Assembly (NCBI RefSeq): GCF_024679245.1
Contig: NC_090172.1
Location: forward strand, 39,482,653 to 39,546,652
Length of the DNA stretch: 64,000 bases
Reading direction: 5' to 3'
DNA from: Pseudorasbora parva
Lineage: Eukaryota; Chordata; Actinopteri; Cypriniformes; Gobionidae
Made by a program: the position numbers and the translations under genes. The number at the start of each line of letters is the position of its first letter. Positions within the stretch are counted from its first letter, which is position 1. Positions 39,880-52,059 of the stretch are shown here, in pieces. Below the pieces are notes generated by a model. The model saw nothing but the letters and a program-made list of their open reading frames with translations, made no database searches and was not told where the DNA came from.

Positions 39880-40185
39880 AAGTGATCAATAATCAATAAT
39901 CAATAATGGCAACGGGGCGAGGGACTGCGAGAGCGGGCCGGTGACGAGTGGTAATGAGTACCAGCTGCACGACACACTGGTCTCGTCTCGCGGCCGAGTG
40001 ACGGGAGCATAAAAGGAGGAGCGAAAGACGAGAGAGGACCAGGCCTGGATTTTATGTTATATTTTGTTTACGTTTTGTTATGTGTGTGTGTGTTTACTTT
40101 TGTTTTGTTTATTCATTTTGAATTAAAGTTTGGTGAATGTTCCCACCTCCTTCCTTCACATCTACGAACTGTGTTACAAGGACAT
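39880..40185 (+). repeat. Possible solo LTR
   Basis: It has a TATA-like CATAAAAGG at about 40011, a GC-rich part upstream, an AATTAAAG polyadenylation-like signal near 40122 and an end reading GAACTGTGTTACA. This is the order of a retroelement LTR. The left boundary and the TSD were not found. Confidence 0.35.
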
Positions 40186-40782
40186 TTATTTGAGGACACA
40201 AAGAATGCTAAAATGTTAATCTGCAAAAAGTTATTACAAGTATAAAAATTACAATCTTTTTTACATGACAATTGAGCTGACAGATTCTCATTCACCTTTT
40301 AATTAACAGTATCAAACAGTAACTGACATGAATGATCCTATCTCCTTTTGTAAGTCGTCATGCATATGGAACAAAATACAGGCAAGTGATAAGACTATAA
40401 TACCTAATAGTGTTACAATAAGGACTCGTAAGCTCGATCAAGCTTTATTCTATCCAAAGTAAATCACATTACTGTAATTATTATTTATACTTTAATCATT
40501 ATTATTAATATTATTAGTAGTATTGCCTTCTCTTATAAAGAGATTTTCCGCTAATTAGTTATTTTCAGCTGGAGAACTCTCCTCTCACCGGCTCCTCTTG
40601 TGCTGGGATGTTTCATCTATAAGTGCTTCAACATGCACGTTGTGCTCCCGTTAGAAGCAAGTTGTCCCTTGCATGTATTGCACACGACAACATTCTTGGT
40701 TCGAAGTGTTGTGAAACTTTCCCACACTTTGCTAGATCGGATTCGTTTGCAGTCTTGTCATAATTTGCTCTGTTTTCTATTA

Positions 40783-43609
40783 CCACCATACAGGGCTGGA
40801 CTGGTAATTTGGCATACCGGACATTTTCCCGGTGGACTGACGTACTTTGGGGCCGATAGATTTTTTTGGGTTTTTTTTTTTGTTTGTGTGCCACTGACAT
40901 GTCATGCAGTGACCGTGGCCCATTGGTTTGTCTTCTGAATTGACAAGCCGAAGCGAGAGAGACCTCCCCTCCATATTAGTCGCTTTTTTCTATTTATTTA
41001 TTATTTGAGCGCATGGAACTGCAAAAGGAGAATAACTGCACAGCGCAGCCGCTGACGAACGTACGAACGGCACTTTGACTTCGAGTTTTGTTTTATACAA
41101 TCGTATGGGAACATTACATGTTCTGTGTTGCATCAGCTGAAAACAGCCGCGAGCATGTGTTTATAATAGTGCTGCAACGACGCGTCGACGTCATCGATGA
41201 CGTCGACTACGGAAATACGTCGACGTTCGTGAAATGCGTCGACGCGTCGTGTCAGACGTTCATCTCGCGTAGTGTTGGCTTCTGCTCCTGGTTCTATCAC
41301 AAAAACCTAGACCGCGAATATCAAAAGTATGGGAATACTTTAAACAGAGGCCAAACAGTGTTTCCCACACATAGACTAATTTGTGGCGGACTGCCACATA
41401 ATCAATAACGGCCGCCACATTCGTCATTCATTCATTTTTACGCTATTTATAAGACGCACGTCGCACGCATATTCGTTTAGCTGCATTTCCTTAAATTCTC
41501 TCTCCGCCCTTTTGCGCGTCTCTTACTCACTCACACACACACGCGTTGCATTCGACCGTAAAACAAGTTTTATTGCATTTTGGCGCATTTAGTATGACAT
41601 AGCTTTTAAAACCAGAGCAGTTGAATAACAGAGTTGCGACACGCCTTCATCACGCGGCAGCGCGCGGTCACGGCGCTCATATAATTCTAAACAAACCAGC
41701 GCGGTGTCAATCAATACAGACCAGTGTTTCCCAACCGGGATCCCGAGCAAAAGTTGCGGGGACGCACTTACACTTCGGTTCATCTCGCATCTGATGACGC
41801 ATCTTTATTATGGGTTGTAACTTGAAAATAATGCTGTATGTATGTTTCTGTCGATGGATACACGTGCTGACTCCTCAGGTATACACTACAACAACAGCGA
41901 TAATAAAAGTAAAACGTGGGCAAAACGGTCTCTCTTTGTAAACTTTATAAAACGCATGCGAGTGCTGCTGTACGTCCGAATATGAGCAGTCATTTTCACC
42001 GTCATCACCCCTGTGTAGCCAGAAGACGCGAATGAGAAGATCTGTCTCTGTGCACTCGTCCCAAAGCGCGCAAATATTGATTTATCGTTCAAATCCTGTG
42101 CTTAAACGGACAAACTCACAAAAAGTATGTCAAAATGTCATAGCCTACTCTATGCCTTAAGTGAACTTTATACAGAAAATACGACGACTATCCGTGGGTC
42201 TTAAAGGGGCAGTAGCATTCACTGCTGTCTGTTTAATGTCAAACAAAAGATAAAGACATCACTCACTGCTCCTGACTGAATAGCTTTTGTAAGTTTAATA
42301 AGGATTATTTTTTAATTTTAAACAGTTAAATGTGTGGTTATTTTACTTTTGATTACTTAATTCCATTTCTCTACCTAAAAACTAATGTTAGACCTACCTG
42401 AAAAACCTGAAAAGCATTGTTTATTTTATTCTCATCTTTGCTCAATAGTATTTATTTGTGCTGCTGCTTCTATTTAAGTTATCTGTTCTTATTTTCTTTA
42501 TTTTCATTTGACAGTAGTCCTTTTTCCCCTGAACATAGCAAATACCGAACTGTACTGAAACGTGAACCTAAAACCGTGATACAAAGCGAACTGTGAGCAG
42601 TCTGTACTGTTACACCTCTAGCGTAACTTATGCGAGGGGGTGCCACAGAATTTTGAAAAATTTCAAAGGGTAAAAAAATTAATCGTTAGATTAGTCGACT
42701 AATCGAAAAAATAATCGTTAGATTAGTCGACAGAAAAAATAATCGTTAGTTGCAGCTCTAGTTTATAACAGTACACACAACCACAATTTACCTTGCAGCT
42801 AACAGCGAATAAATATGTGGTGTTTTGGAAGAAACATATTTAATAAAATTGTTGCTATTATTACTTGAATTAATATTGCAGAATATAAATAACTTTTTAT
42901 AGAGGCTGTTTTCGTATGTTCTACAGGTGTTTACAATTTCTTTTTAATTACAAATATAATAGTTTATTATATATGTTTTATATATTAAGAAACAATATAG
43001 CCATATAATGAGGAGCATGGTTTTACAGTCTGTTTTTACCCTGTGACTACCATGATCTTACATTTAAATGAAACTGGCCTACAGTTAAACTACAGTCTAT
43101 AAAACAGCTTTAAAGTCTAGATCCCATGAATTAAGGACAACTTTTTTTCCTCTTTAAAAGTTTTATGAACTTTTTAATAGAGCTAATGAAATTTAATTAA
43201 ATTATATTTCAATAATAGCCTCATGAAAGATATATATCAATGTCTTACTTAAATTGTTAACTCTTGAAAAATATGATTCTTTTTAAAGGGGTAGCTAGTT
43301 CAACCCAAAAATGTGATCATTTATTCACCCTAATGTCATTCCAAACCTAAATGAATTTATTTTTGTGTAACATAAAATAAAATAATTTGAGTATGTTTTT
43401 TTTGTTTTGTTTTGTTCATACAATATTCAAACTGTAGCCTAACTATAGCCTAACTGTAGCCTAGCCTTATTTATAATTGTCCTAATTGTATTTATTTGCT
43501 CCAATTTAAGGCCCTAACCCCAGCAAAAACATTCACAGGGAACTCAGGGGCCGGATGTGCTGGGTTTGCCAGAGCTGAATTTTAGTCCCAATCCAGCCCT
43601 GCCACCATA
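40783..43609. mobile_element. Middle hAT-like element of nested stack
   Basis: Perfect octamers CCACCATA (40783-40790 and 43602-43609) flank CAGGGCTGGACTGG at 40791 and CCAATCCAGCCCTG ending at 43601. The inverted repeats differ at one base. The body is 2,811 bp, of which 1,602 bp are the nested element and its extra TSD copy. No transposase was recognised. Confidence 0.88.
41159..42768. mobile_element. Innermost hAT-like element of nested stack
   Basis: Perfect octamers GTTTATAA (41159-41166 and 42761-42768) flank TAGTGCTGCAAC and GTTGCAGCTCTA (one mismatch). The 1,594-bp body starts with a CpG-rich run of GTCGAC/GACGTC palindromes (41180-41255) and ends with repeated AATCGTTAGATTAGTCGAC units (42680-42745). 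An internal block (41934-42377) is shared with the element at 50649-51938. Other hAT-like ends inside (GTGTTTCCCAC near 41358, GTTACACCTCTA near 42610) hint at further decayed insertions. Confidence 0.88.
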
Positions 43610-44025
43610 GCATTTATAAGGGCTGCATTACACTCTAGCTCTACAGCGTCATAGCGGTCAAATCGCGATATTTCAGGCCCTTACATTAGGTCACGTGAGA
43701 TCAAACGGCTATTCGACAACAAAGATATTTGTCGACATTTTTTTTTTTTTGTCAACGTTGTCGACAATGTCGACTAAACATTTCAGCCCTAATATTGATG
43801 CATTCTCCTGTGTGGTTTAAGCCCAATTTATACTTCTGTGCCGGCATAGCCTGTGTGTTGCATGCGTAGCCTGCAATGTACCCTGACGTGCACCTCTCCA
43901 AAAATGTAACAACCAAGCCGCAGTTTCTCTTGAAGCCAATACAGAAGTGACTTAAACTGCAATTCCTCAACTGGCCACTAGGGACAGGCTCCAGAAGGGA
44001 GCAGAATCTCATTAAGCCCCATGTT

Positions 44026-44557
44026 AAAATGCCCTAGCCTGACAAGCCAGACCTACATCAAGACGTTTGGTCTGGAAACTCACCATTGAAAGCTCAATCC
44101 GAGGGGCGGGATAAACGGCTGTCTTTCAAACTCCCTCTGCACGCAATAGGATGGCCTACAACCAACCAGAGCAACGAAGGTGAAACGGAGCTTGTTGACA
44201 GATTAAACATTCGCCATATCTGGTCGGCAAACCGAACACATCTTCCCTTTTTAAGAATGACTTCAGTGCCGTTCTTTTCTCAGAGAAAAGCTTTTCTCCA
44301 AGTCTTCCAGAGTCGAGGTCAAAGCTGATTCGAAAGGCCGCCATTTGCCAGTTTCTGTGTTTACTAGAAACACGCAAACGCAACTCGGCCGTCGTCATTA
44401 TGGCCCCGCCCACCGACTCTATACACGATGTGATTGGCCCGGCAAGAGTTTGGCGTTTACAGCTCAGAAGTGTATTGAGAGTTGCTAGACGATACTCCCG
44501 GGCAGATTAGATTTGCTGCCGCTAGGGTGCGTCTACATTTCTAGGCTAAAAATGCCC
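44026..44557. mobile_element. TIR element with 9-bp TSD
   Basis: AAAATGCCC occurs exactly at 44026-44034 and 44549-44557. Between them the ends read TAGCCTGACAAG and TTTCTAGGCTA. The body is 514 bp, GC-richer than its flanks. A 9-bp duplication fits Mutator-like elements. An 8-bp TSD with one chance match would fit hAT. Confidence 0.75.
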
Positions 44558-44730
44558 AACTTTACAGCAGAAATTTTTTTTTTACAGTTACAAATTGTGT
44601 TTTTGGGTCTTGCAGCTAATTTTTTTGTAACTCATTCGTTTACATTATATAAAGCCTTAAAGTTCTGCATAATTAAGGGAATGGCCACTTTGATTGACAG
44701 GTGGATAGCCATTTATCCGCTGTCTGTTAG

Positions 44731-44820
44731 TCATCGCGTAACCTCCCTTTGTGACGTCACGCCCGCATAACCGAAATGGGACAAAGAGGCGGGACGTCAC
44801 AAAGGGAGGTTGCGATGACG
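44731..44820. repeat. Inverted repeat with two TGACGTC-type sites
   Basis: Arms of about 32 bp pair (AACCTCCCTTTGTGACGTC on the left, GACGTCACAAAGGGAGGTT on the right) around a spacer of about 20 bp. Each arm holds a GACGTCAC motif. Confidence 0.8.
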
Positions 44821-45111
44821 CGTTGTCAAGATGGCAAACGGCTAGCTCGTCTCTACTTTACGCTTCAAAACTGCACTTCAGAATCCTATGGGTAACATCA
44901 CAGACACTACGTCCATATTTTATTAGTCTGTGGTAACAATGCATATATTCTATGCAGACCGCAAGCGCTGTGATTGGTCTGCCAGGACCACTCCCTCAGA
45001 GGTACACATACTTCCTCTGCAGCTGCATGTCAATGCAGATAAGGACACAGAAATAAACGAAAATTGACGCGTGGAGGCTACAGCGCAGGTATAAATCAGC
45101 CTTTAGGTTTA

Positions 45112-45500
45112 TAAATGAGTTGCATTACAAATATGGTGAAATAATGCACTTTTTGTTCCCAAATGAACGTTAAAAGAAACCCAAACTCGCAGCAAATGAG
45201 GTGGAGTTTGTTAGCCGAGCTTCTGAGATACGTTCCACGCATTTAAATCATAGCATTTCAACATTTTGCATGAAACACAGAGCACGTCAAACTTTATGCA
45301 TTCCCAAATAAACATTATTGGAAACCTAATAACCTTTTTATCAACTTTTTCAGCTGTATTATTGTAAATGTAATTATTATATTAAATGTATTATTATAGC
45401 TCATAAATTTAAAGAAAATATTATTAGACCTTTTAAACATTACTCCCTCGTTCTTGGTCATATAGGGTTGTACTTTTAAAATGCATCAAGGTGCCCTCAA
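45112..45500. other. Intronic stretch, nothing recognised
   Basis: AT-rich, lying between the hAT cluster and a microsatellite. Confidence 0.4.
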
Positions 45501-45504
45501 CTTG

Positions 45505-45672
<168 letters not shown>

Positions 45673-45679
45673 TATTTTT

Positions 45680-46705
45680 TATGTTCATATTTTAATATTC
45701 ATGTGTCTGTGTATAATGAGTGTGTGTTGCAGGTCTTTTATTGATTTGTCTCTCCTTTTCCCACCCTCTACACTCCCATTTTCCAGAGTTTTACACGCCC
45801 ATTTCTTGAGCCTTTTTGCACAACCTTTGGGGTTTAATGACACTTTATGGACTTTACATAAACAATTTGATTTTTACACTTTTTTTTAAATCAAAAGATC
45901 TATAGATCTTCTCTAGAGAAGCCACAATAGCAAAATAATTAAATTAATAATTGAGGATTCATTGAAACCCAGTTTAAATTAACCATTGAAGTTTGTCTTT
46001 TTTTTTTTTAGTCTTACCTACTTGCTTCAAGAAGTAAGACCCATTTATAGAGCCTGCCTACAAATAACCAGTTGAGGGTTGCAAAGTTATTTTAATTTTA
46101 AATTGATCTGTTGAATATTTTTAAGTAACCAGATAATAGAAAATTCTATTCTAATGTAAATGTGAATTCATTGCCACAAACAAACAAAAACAGCCTAAAG
46201 TGGCATTCTTCTTACAACTCAGTCTGATTGATGCATCCAACATCGACTAATGAGAGACATATATGTGTGCACACACTCGTATGTAAGCTTAGACAAAGAC
46301 AGAAACATTCAGTCATGTTCACACACACTCTTAACTGTGTCTCTTTGTGTTCTTAAGCAGCTAAAGTTGTGCGCTACAGAGATGTTGGTGCTACAGGTGT
46401 GGGCTTCTCTGTGCGGCTTGCGTCAGAGACTCAGTGTTTAGAAGTGACGGCACTCTGCCAGCAGTTCTTAGAAGCAGGCAGTGTTAGGAGGCTGCCTGTT
46501 TGGTCAATTGAAAGCTTGTACTTAATGTCTTCATCATTTTTTTTTTTTATTTATAATGATTTTTTTTGCGTGTTTGTAGGCCATTTGTACAAAATAGTTT
46601 GATCTGTAAGAGAAACCCTTCATTCATGCATGTGTTTTATTCCCCGTTTTTTTTTTTACATAGGGAATTCTGGATTAGGTTATACCTTTTTTCTATGTAC
46701 TATAC
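45680..46705. other. Intronic stretch, nothing recognised
   Basis: It holds homopolymer T runs and a small AGATCTATAGATCT palindrome at about 45896. No other features are supported. Confidence 0.4.
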
Positions 46706-46706
46706 G

Positions 46707-46839
<133 letters not shown>

Positions 46840-47164
46840 GCACTCAGGTCAGGACTTTGTGTAAGGAGAGTTCACGCTGGCTGTCGGTTCAGTGGATAAC
46901 ATTCTAATTAAGGTATTTCATGTTGGAGATCACAGTGTTTTTGTGCTTTTTACATTTTCACAATAGCCTAAAGCTTAATTCTTGAGTTATTAAATGATTT
47001 TCACAAAGCATCAGCAAAACAAATGACTCGTGAGTAAAGCTGGGGAAAGCAAAACATCACGTGCGAGTAGGAAAATTGTGTGACGCAAGACTTGAAAATA
47101 AAGCCAAAATGGAAAATCGAAGAAAGCAGGACGCTAAAATTAAGCTTGAGTGTTTTATTGAGTG

Positions 47165-47558
47165 TCTCGCAACCTTAAATTGCTTGCACAAAACTTGATC
47201 AGCACTCAAAGTTTGTTCTTTTAAACCGTTATCCCCAGTGAGGACGAGAGGGAGAGAGAGAGAGAGAGAGAGGGGTCTGCGGCCTTGGCCATTAGTTAAT
47301 TTATATATAATAATTATATAATTTATAATAACAATCTACTTGTTATTGTGTAAGTAATACGTTGTCAAATATGTATAAACTTAAATAGACAAACTATACA
47401 AGTAGTTAATGTCTCTTTGTATATTTATTTGTCCTGTTATTGACGTAATGCGTGTCAGTGACAAAATGCGCGCCCAGATGTTCGAAAAGTTCGAATATTC
47501 GTGTTTGTTTTGGAGAGAATATTCAAACGTCATTTTTGAGCAATTTTGACAGCCCTGT
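47165..47558 (-). repeat. hAT-like fragment, inverted relative of 33454-33790
   Basis: Reverse-complement similarity runs from the terminal CAGGGCTGTCAAAATTGC inward through TTCGAATATTCGTGTT and the AGTAGTTAATGTCTC region to GCAAGCAATTTAAGG. It is interrupted by a (GA)n tract at 47250-47272. The far end and the TSD were not found. Confidence 0.65.
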
Positions 47559-47639
47559 GATACTCGCGCGGTGACTTACTCATTATATTGAACAGACACG
47601 TTCAGTTTTTAATTGTAGTGTCTTCTCAAACTCAGTCAC

Positions 47640-47730
47640 AATAATCCAGTAGGTGGCTTTGGGAATGGCCTCACAGGGCAGCGAAGCATTCTGGGGATTG
47701 TAGTTTTTCATCCCCATGAGACAAAAATAA
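47640..47730 (-). repeat. Repeat arm with ZNF143-like motif
   Basis: This is the reverse complement of 52639-52728. It includes the inverse of ACTACAATTCCCAGAATGC-type sequence (here GCATTCTGGGGATTGTAGT). The core resembles the ZNF143/SBF binding consensus, a known promoter motif. Binding is inferred. Confidence 0.6.
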
Positions 47731-48634
47731 ATGTTCTGTCTTTTCTCAGTCTAGAAGACACCAAATTCAAAAATAAATTCACATTTCTACTACATTGATG
47801 ATGACCCAGTTTAAATACAGATTAATCTTCCCAGCGCTGAAATACCCCTTTAAATATCCACACAAGCATAATATGTTTGACATATTTGTCTGCAATTTAA
47901 TCATTACCACTTACCTGACATGTGAACTGGACGCTCACAATTACTGCTGTTGTCTCCTGGAGAAACTCGCGAACTGCGCGATGTCTTTCCTTTTATCTGT
48001 AACAATTATTTCCGTCTGCGAAATCAAACGAGCAATACAGATCCTTCTGCGAAGTCAAACGAGCTCTTGTTCACATTCATTAAAATTAGGCATGAAATGC
48101 AACAATTAACTACATATGTTCATGAGTTATATATTAATATTAAATATGTATGTATACAGAATTGTTGTAGGATCCATCTTCTCATCATAATGCAGATGCC
48201 ATCATAAACAAAACATCGAAAATACATCTAATTTCACAAATGTTGTTCTTATATAGGCTATTATCCAATGTTTCTAACAGCCCATTTCAACAACAAAAAC
48301 AAAAGTCTATTTACCGTGGTAAAATGTTATGTGTAAAATATTGTGTTGGCCTTAATAGCCTACTTTTATAAAAATATTGACAGGATTTGCGTTTTTTTAG
48401 TCCAGTCAACATTTGCAATTCTAAATGTCAACTGGATTTGAAAACATCAATTCATTTAATGTTTTTCAAATCTATTTCTGCAGACTTAATATAATATGTC
48501 TTCTTAACTAATAAGCACAAGTAAGAAAATTAGTTCAACATATTTTTTTGCTCTTCCAACATTTTACTAATTGCCGTTTTTAGAGTGTATATATATATAT
48601 ATATTTCACTCGTTTTAATTTATTCAGTGTTGGG

Positions 48635-48995
48635 GTTATATTCACAAAACATTTTATCTCACCACTAAGAGTTCTCCTAAATGGCAGTAAAATGTCTTTG
48701 TGAATAGGTTTAAAGAGAAAACTTGTAACAAAGCTGCTAAGAGCAACTTTTACTATGAAATGGAGAGAAGTTTTAAGCTAAGAGTAAGGGCGGGGTTGAC
48801 CCCGTTGCTATGGATGGATTTTTGGGTGGATTGCAGCAACAGCCATTAGGATTGTTTAGTGATTTGGTTTTAGTGACTTAGGAGTCCTCTTGACTACTCC
48901 TAGCGTTTCATGGATTTAGAAGCTAGTTTTAGTGCTAAAATGCTTTGTGAAATACTCTTAGAGCTCAAATTTAGGAGTCTTAAAATTAGGACTGA
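48635..48995. repeat. Probable foldback MITE
   Basis: TTCACAAAACATTTTA and ACTCTTAG/TTAGGAGT-type words recur in both orientations across the block (TCTCCTAAAT on the left, AATTTAGGAGTC on the right). Exact ends were not determined. Confidence 0.4.
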
Positions 48996-49079
48996 CGCCC
49001 AATAGTTTTTAGTAATTGGCAATTTAGGAGCTACATTTAGCCTTATGTTGGAAAATGCAAGGTTCTGGATCTCAAATCT

Positions 49080-49290
49080 GGATGGAATTGGTCCTCCAGC
49101 TGGTCCTTATATGTACTTTTAACATTTCCGGCCTCTTATTGCTACCTGTCCCAACTTTTTTGGAATGTGTGGCTCTCATAAAATCCAAACTGAGCCAATA
49201 TTTAGTATGACATTTCAAAATGTCTCACTTTCAACATTTGATATTTTTTATTCACAATTTGTACAGTGTCCCAAATATTTTATTCCGAGT
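49080..49290. repeat. Dispersed DNA-transposon-like fragment
   Basis: It contains CTGTCCCAACTTTTTTGGAA, ATTTCAAAATGTCTCA and CACAATTTGTACAGTGTCCC, phrases I recognise from an abundant fish repeat. The superfamily is not certain. A CCTAGCCCTA end of another hAT-like repeat lies near 49487-49496. Confidence 0.4.
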
Positions 49291-49509
49291 TTTGTCAGAG
49301 CTACGTCAGCACGCCGGCTTACCATTGGCTGAAGCTGTTCATGTGAGCACCACAATGCATGCCTGTGATGCTGGAGCTGGCCAACGTAAACTTGCTTAGG
49401 ACACAGACGTGAAGAAATTGTTGAATAAATGAGTATCATGAAAAATATTGATATCTTATGATATGGAAAAAAAAATATTATATTGCCTAGCCCTATTGCT
49501 GACATGGAC

Positions 49510-50400
49510 CAGGCATCCCTTAAATATCATTAGAGAGCCCATGGTCCCTTCTTTCATCAGTGGTGGACAAATTCAGTCAGTTGCATTGTGAACTGCGTTA
49601 GGATAAGTAATGTTCTAACTTTGCAGCAGGCATAGATATTTGTAGAGGATAATTAATTGTGTGGACGTCATTACTAATGGAGTAAAGGGCTTGAGTTTTT
49701 CATAAATGTCACTTCCTGTTTTCTGTTCCCATCTTGTATGCATTCAGGGAATCAAAGCAATTAAACTTAGTGTGTGTTTGTGTGCTGACATGATTTCGCT
49801 CGCAATCCTTTACTTTCTTTGCACTGCCTGATCCGATATTGATGTCATTAACCACCTTAACATGCACACAAACACACAGACACACTGCGCCAGGTAGGGA
49901 CAGTCGGTCTCACCTCTGAGTGACTTTATTGGTGAAAGCCTGTGTATTAGTAGTGTCACGGACTGAGCAAGGCATTGAGTGCTTCTCCGCGTACTGCAGC
50001 GATTTCCCACTATTATTAGCTTAGGAACAGCAAAGCCTCTTAGGGCTCTTTATTTAACCAGATAGCCAGTCTGATGTGGATCCAAACAGCAGGCAACAGT
50101 GGGACTCCTCTTCTCATACTGCATAAGATTGGTTCTACTTTCCTCATCATAGATTATTATTACTGCCCCAGGTTCAGTGACCCCACTCTAAGGGGTTTTG
50201 GAGCTAGATAAAATGTTTCTATGAACCTCAACCAACTGCTTCACTGTTTAAGTTGTAAATTAGAGTTTGTTGTTGTAACTATATTGCATGCCATATTAGT
50301 CACAATACTACACTTGTGCAGTTTCCCCATTTCCTTCCAGAAGATGGATCTGGGTTGATCTGGGTCAGATGTTCTCTCACTGAAGTGTGCTATGTTTGTA
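49510..50400. other. Intronic stretch, nothing recognised
   Basis: No paired termini or coding similarity were seen. Confidence 0.4.
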
Positions 50401-50640
50401 CTGCACACAGATTAAATGTGACAAAGTTTGGGGTCAGTTTTTTTTAAAGAAATTAATACTTATTAATTACTCAGGATTCAGCAATACTATTCAGCAATAC
50501 TAATACAGAAATACTATTCAGCAAGGCTACACAAAATTGATTGAGAGGGTCAGTAAAAAATATAATATATACAACTTATAATTGTACAACATATATTTCA
50601 AATAAATGCGGTTCTTTTTAAATTTTTCATTCATCAAAGA

Positions 50641-51946
50641 ATCCTGGACAGGGATGGAAATTAGCTCCCGCCACCAGCCAAATGCGGGTGATTTTGAGTT
50701 GTGGCGGGTAAACTCGCTTCACCTACCTACCACCGTGGCGGGTTATTAAAAATTTTACTGTTTCACCTCTTTGTAAACTTTGTTTAATGCATGCGAGTGC
50801 TGCTGCTGTATGTTTGAATATGAGCAGTCGTTTTCGCCGTCATCATCACCCGGGAGAGAAGATTCTGTCTCTGTCCATCATCCGAATATTGAGTTCTCTT
50901 TCAAGTCTTGCGCTTGAACGGACAAACTCCCACAAAAAGTATGTCAACATGTCTATATTGATGAGTATCCAAGCAGACATAGTCTGAATATGCCTCAAGT
51001 GAACTGTATACAGTCGAGAAAGTCTCGAAAGATGACGCATATCCTTCATTAGGTCTTAAAGGGGCAGTAGCCTTTACTGCTGTCTGTTTAATGTCTAACA
51101 AAAGGACATCACTCACTGCTCTTGATTGAATAGCTTTTGTAAGTTTAATAAGGATTAATCTTTAATTGAAACAGTTAAATATGCAGCTATTTTACATTTG
51201 ATTACTTAATTGAATTTCTGTACCTTTGCAGGCCACATGAGTGAGGTCAAGTTAAACATTTTATTTAGAATTTTATTTTATACTGTGGGTTGTTGCAATG
51301 TGGTAAATACATATTTGACTTATATGCATATATAACTTGTAATTGATTTATAATTTGAAACTTTAATATTAATTTATGCAATTGTAATGCCTTGATTTTT
51401 AGTAAAGTTACATTCATGGCATTAGCCTTAAATGCAATGGTACTAATAATTGGCATAATTTCTTTTGGTGTTTCGGACAAGAATTTTTATTTCGGTGCAT
51501 CCCTACTGACAATGTTCTGCTCAGTATGTTGTCAACACGCTTCAGAAGATGGCAAAACTAATAGTTTTATTGTTAGGACTAAAAACCTAAAACTGGAAGC
51601 CATAAAAGACCACGAATCATCCAAATGCCACATCCAGGTAAAAAAAAAAAAAAAAAAAAAAAGAGATCCCTACTCATTTAATGAAATGTATGTCAGTTCA
51701 TGGTTTGTGTGTGTATAAGAGAGAAAGAGAAAATATCATTGTAGAAATATTTCATTGAGACTTTAGATTAAATAAACTGCTTAAGTATTGTAAAGCTTGT
51801 AGTATTAATTTTCTCGCACAGTTACACATTGTCGGTTAAAAACAAGAAAGTGGTTGGTTGAAACATTGAGTGGCTGGTAGATTTTGAAATCCACCAGCCA
51901 CAGTGGCCGGTGGACAAAAAAGTAAATTTCCATCCCTGATCCTGGA
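50641..51946. mobile_element. hAT-like element with perfect TIR and TSD
   Basis: Perfect octamers ATCCTGGA (50641-50648 and 51939-51946) flank CAGGGATGGAAATT at 50649 and its near-exact inverse AAATTTCCATCCCTG ending at 51938. The body is 1,290 bp. It carries a zinc-finger-like exon remnant (51511-51637) and a block (50769-51222) shared with the element at 41167-42760. An inward hAT end (GGTGCATCCCTA near 51495) suggests a decayed internal insertion. The GCCACCAGCCAAATGCGGG part at the left and CCACCAGCCACAGTGG at the right extend the inverted similarity. Confidence 0.9.
51511..51637 (+). pseudogene. TTF-like zinc-finger exon remnant
   Basis: The frame reads MFCSVCCQHASEDGKTNSFIVRTKNLKLEAIKDHESSKCHIQ and ends at a GTAAAA donor (51638). 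The arrangement C-x2-C, then a NSF-x-TxNLKLEAIKxHxxSxxH-like tail, resembles the TTF-type zinc finger of hAT-derived ZNF862/ZMYM-like proteins. No upstream exon or downstream catalytic domain is present. It is on the nfatc3 strand. Confidence 0.55.
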
Positions 51947-52059
51947 AAATATATAACGATTTTCACATAAATATTAAGCAGCTGTTTTAATATTGATAAT
52001 AATAAATATTTGCCATCACAGGAATATACCCAGAACACTTGTGCTAATCGTTGTGTGGT

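Larger units (their letters stand above)
36287..43799. mobile_element. Outer hAT-like element of nested stack (7.5 kb)
   Basis: Perfect octamers ATATTGAT (36287-36294 and 43792-43799) flank TAGGGCTG at 36295 and CAGCCCTA ending at 43791. The span is enlarged by later insertions: a TIR element at 37608-39795, an LTR-like block near 39880-40180, and a hAT element at 40791-43601 that itself holds another. No transposase domain was recognised. The left end (ATCGATTAATCTAACGATTA) resembles the inverted right end of the innermost element at 41167-42760, so related families are stacked here. The pairing of the two outer ends rests on the short TIR plus the exact TSD. Confidence 0.7.
43813..45111. 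mobile_element. Probable hAT-like element holding a nested MITE
   Basis: AAGCCCAATTTATAC at 43821 is mirrored by TATAAATCAGCCTT ending near 45103. The flanking octamers GTGGTTTA and TAGGTTTA match at 6 of 8. The interior contains a complete insertion at 44035-44548 and the CRE-bearing inverted repeat at 44731-44823. Ends are less certain than for its neighbours. Confidence 0.5.
50420..52030. repeat. Dispersed repeat, copy B, split by a hAT element
   Basis: The left part (about 50420-50648) has AAAGTTTGGGGTCAG, AAATAAATGCGGTTC and TTCATCAAAGAATCCTGGA. The right part (51947-52030) continues as AAATATATAACGATTTTCAC. Removing the insert and one TSD copy rejoins them in the same order seen at 30680-30850. 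Confidence 0.65.
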
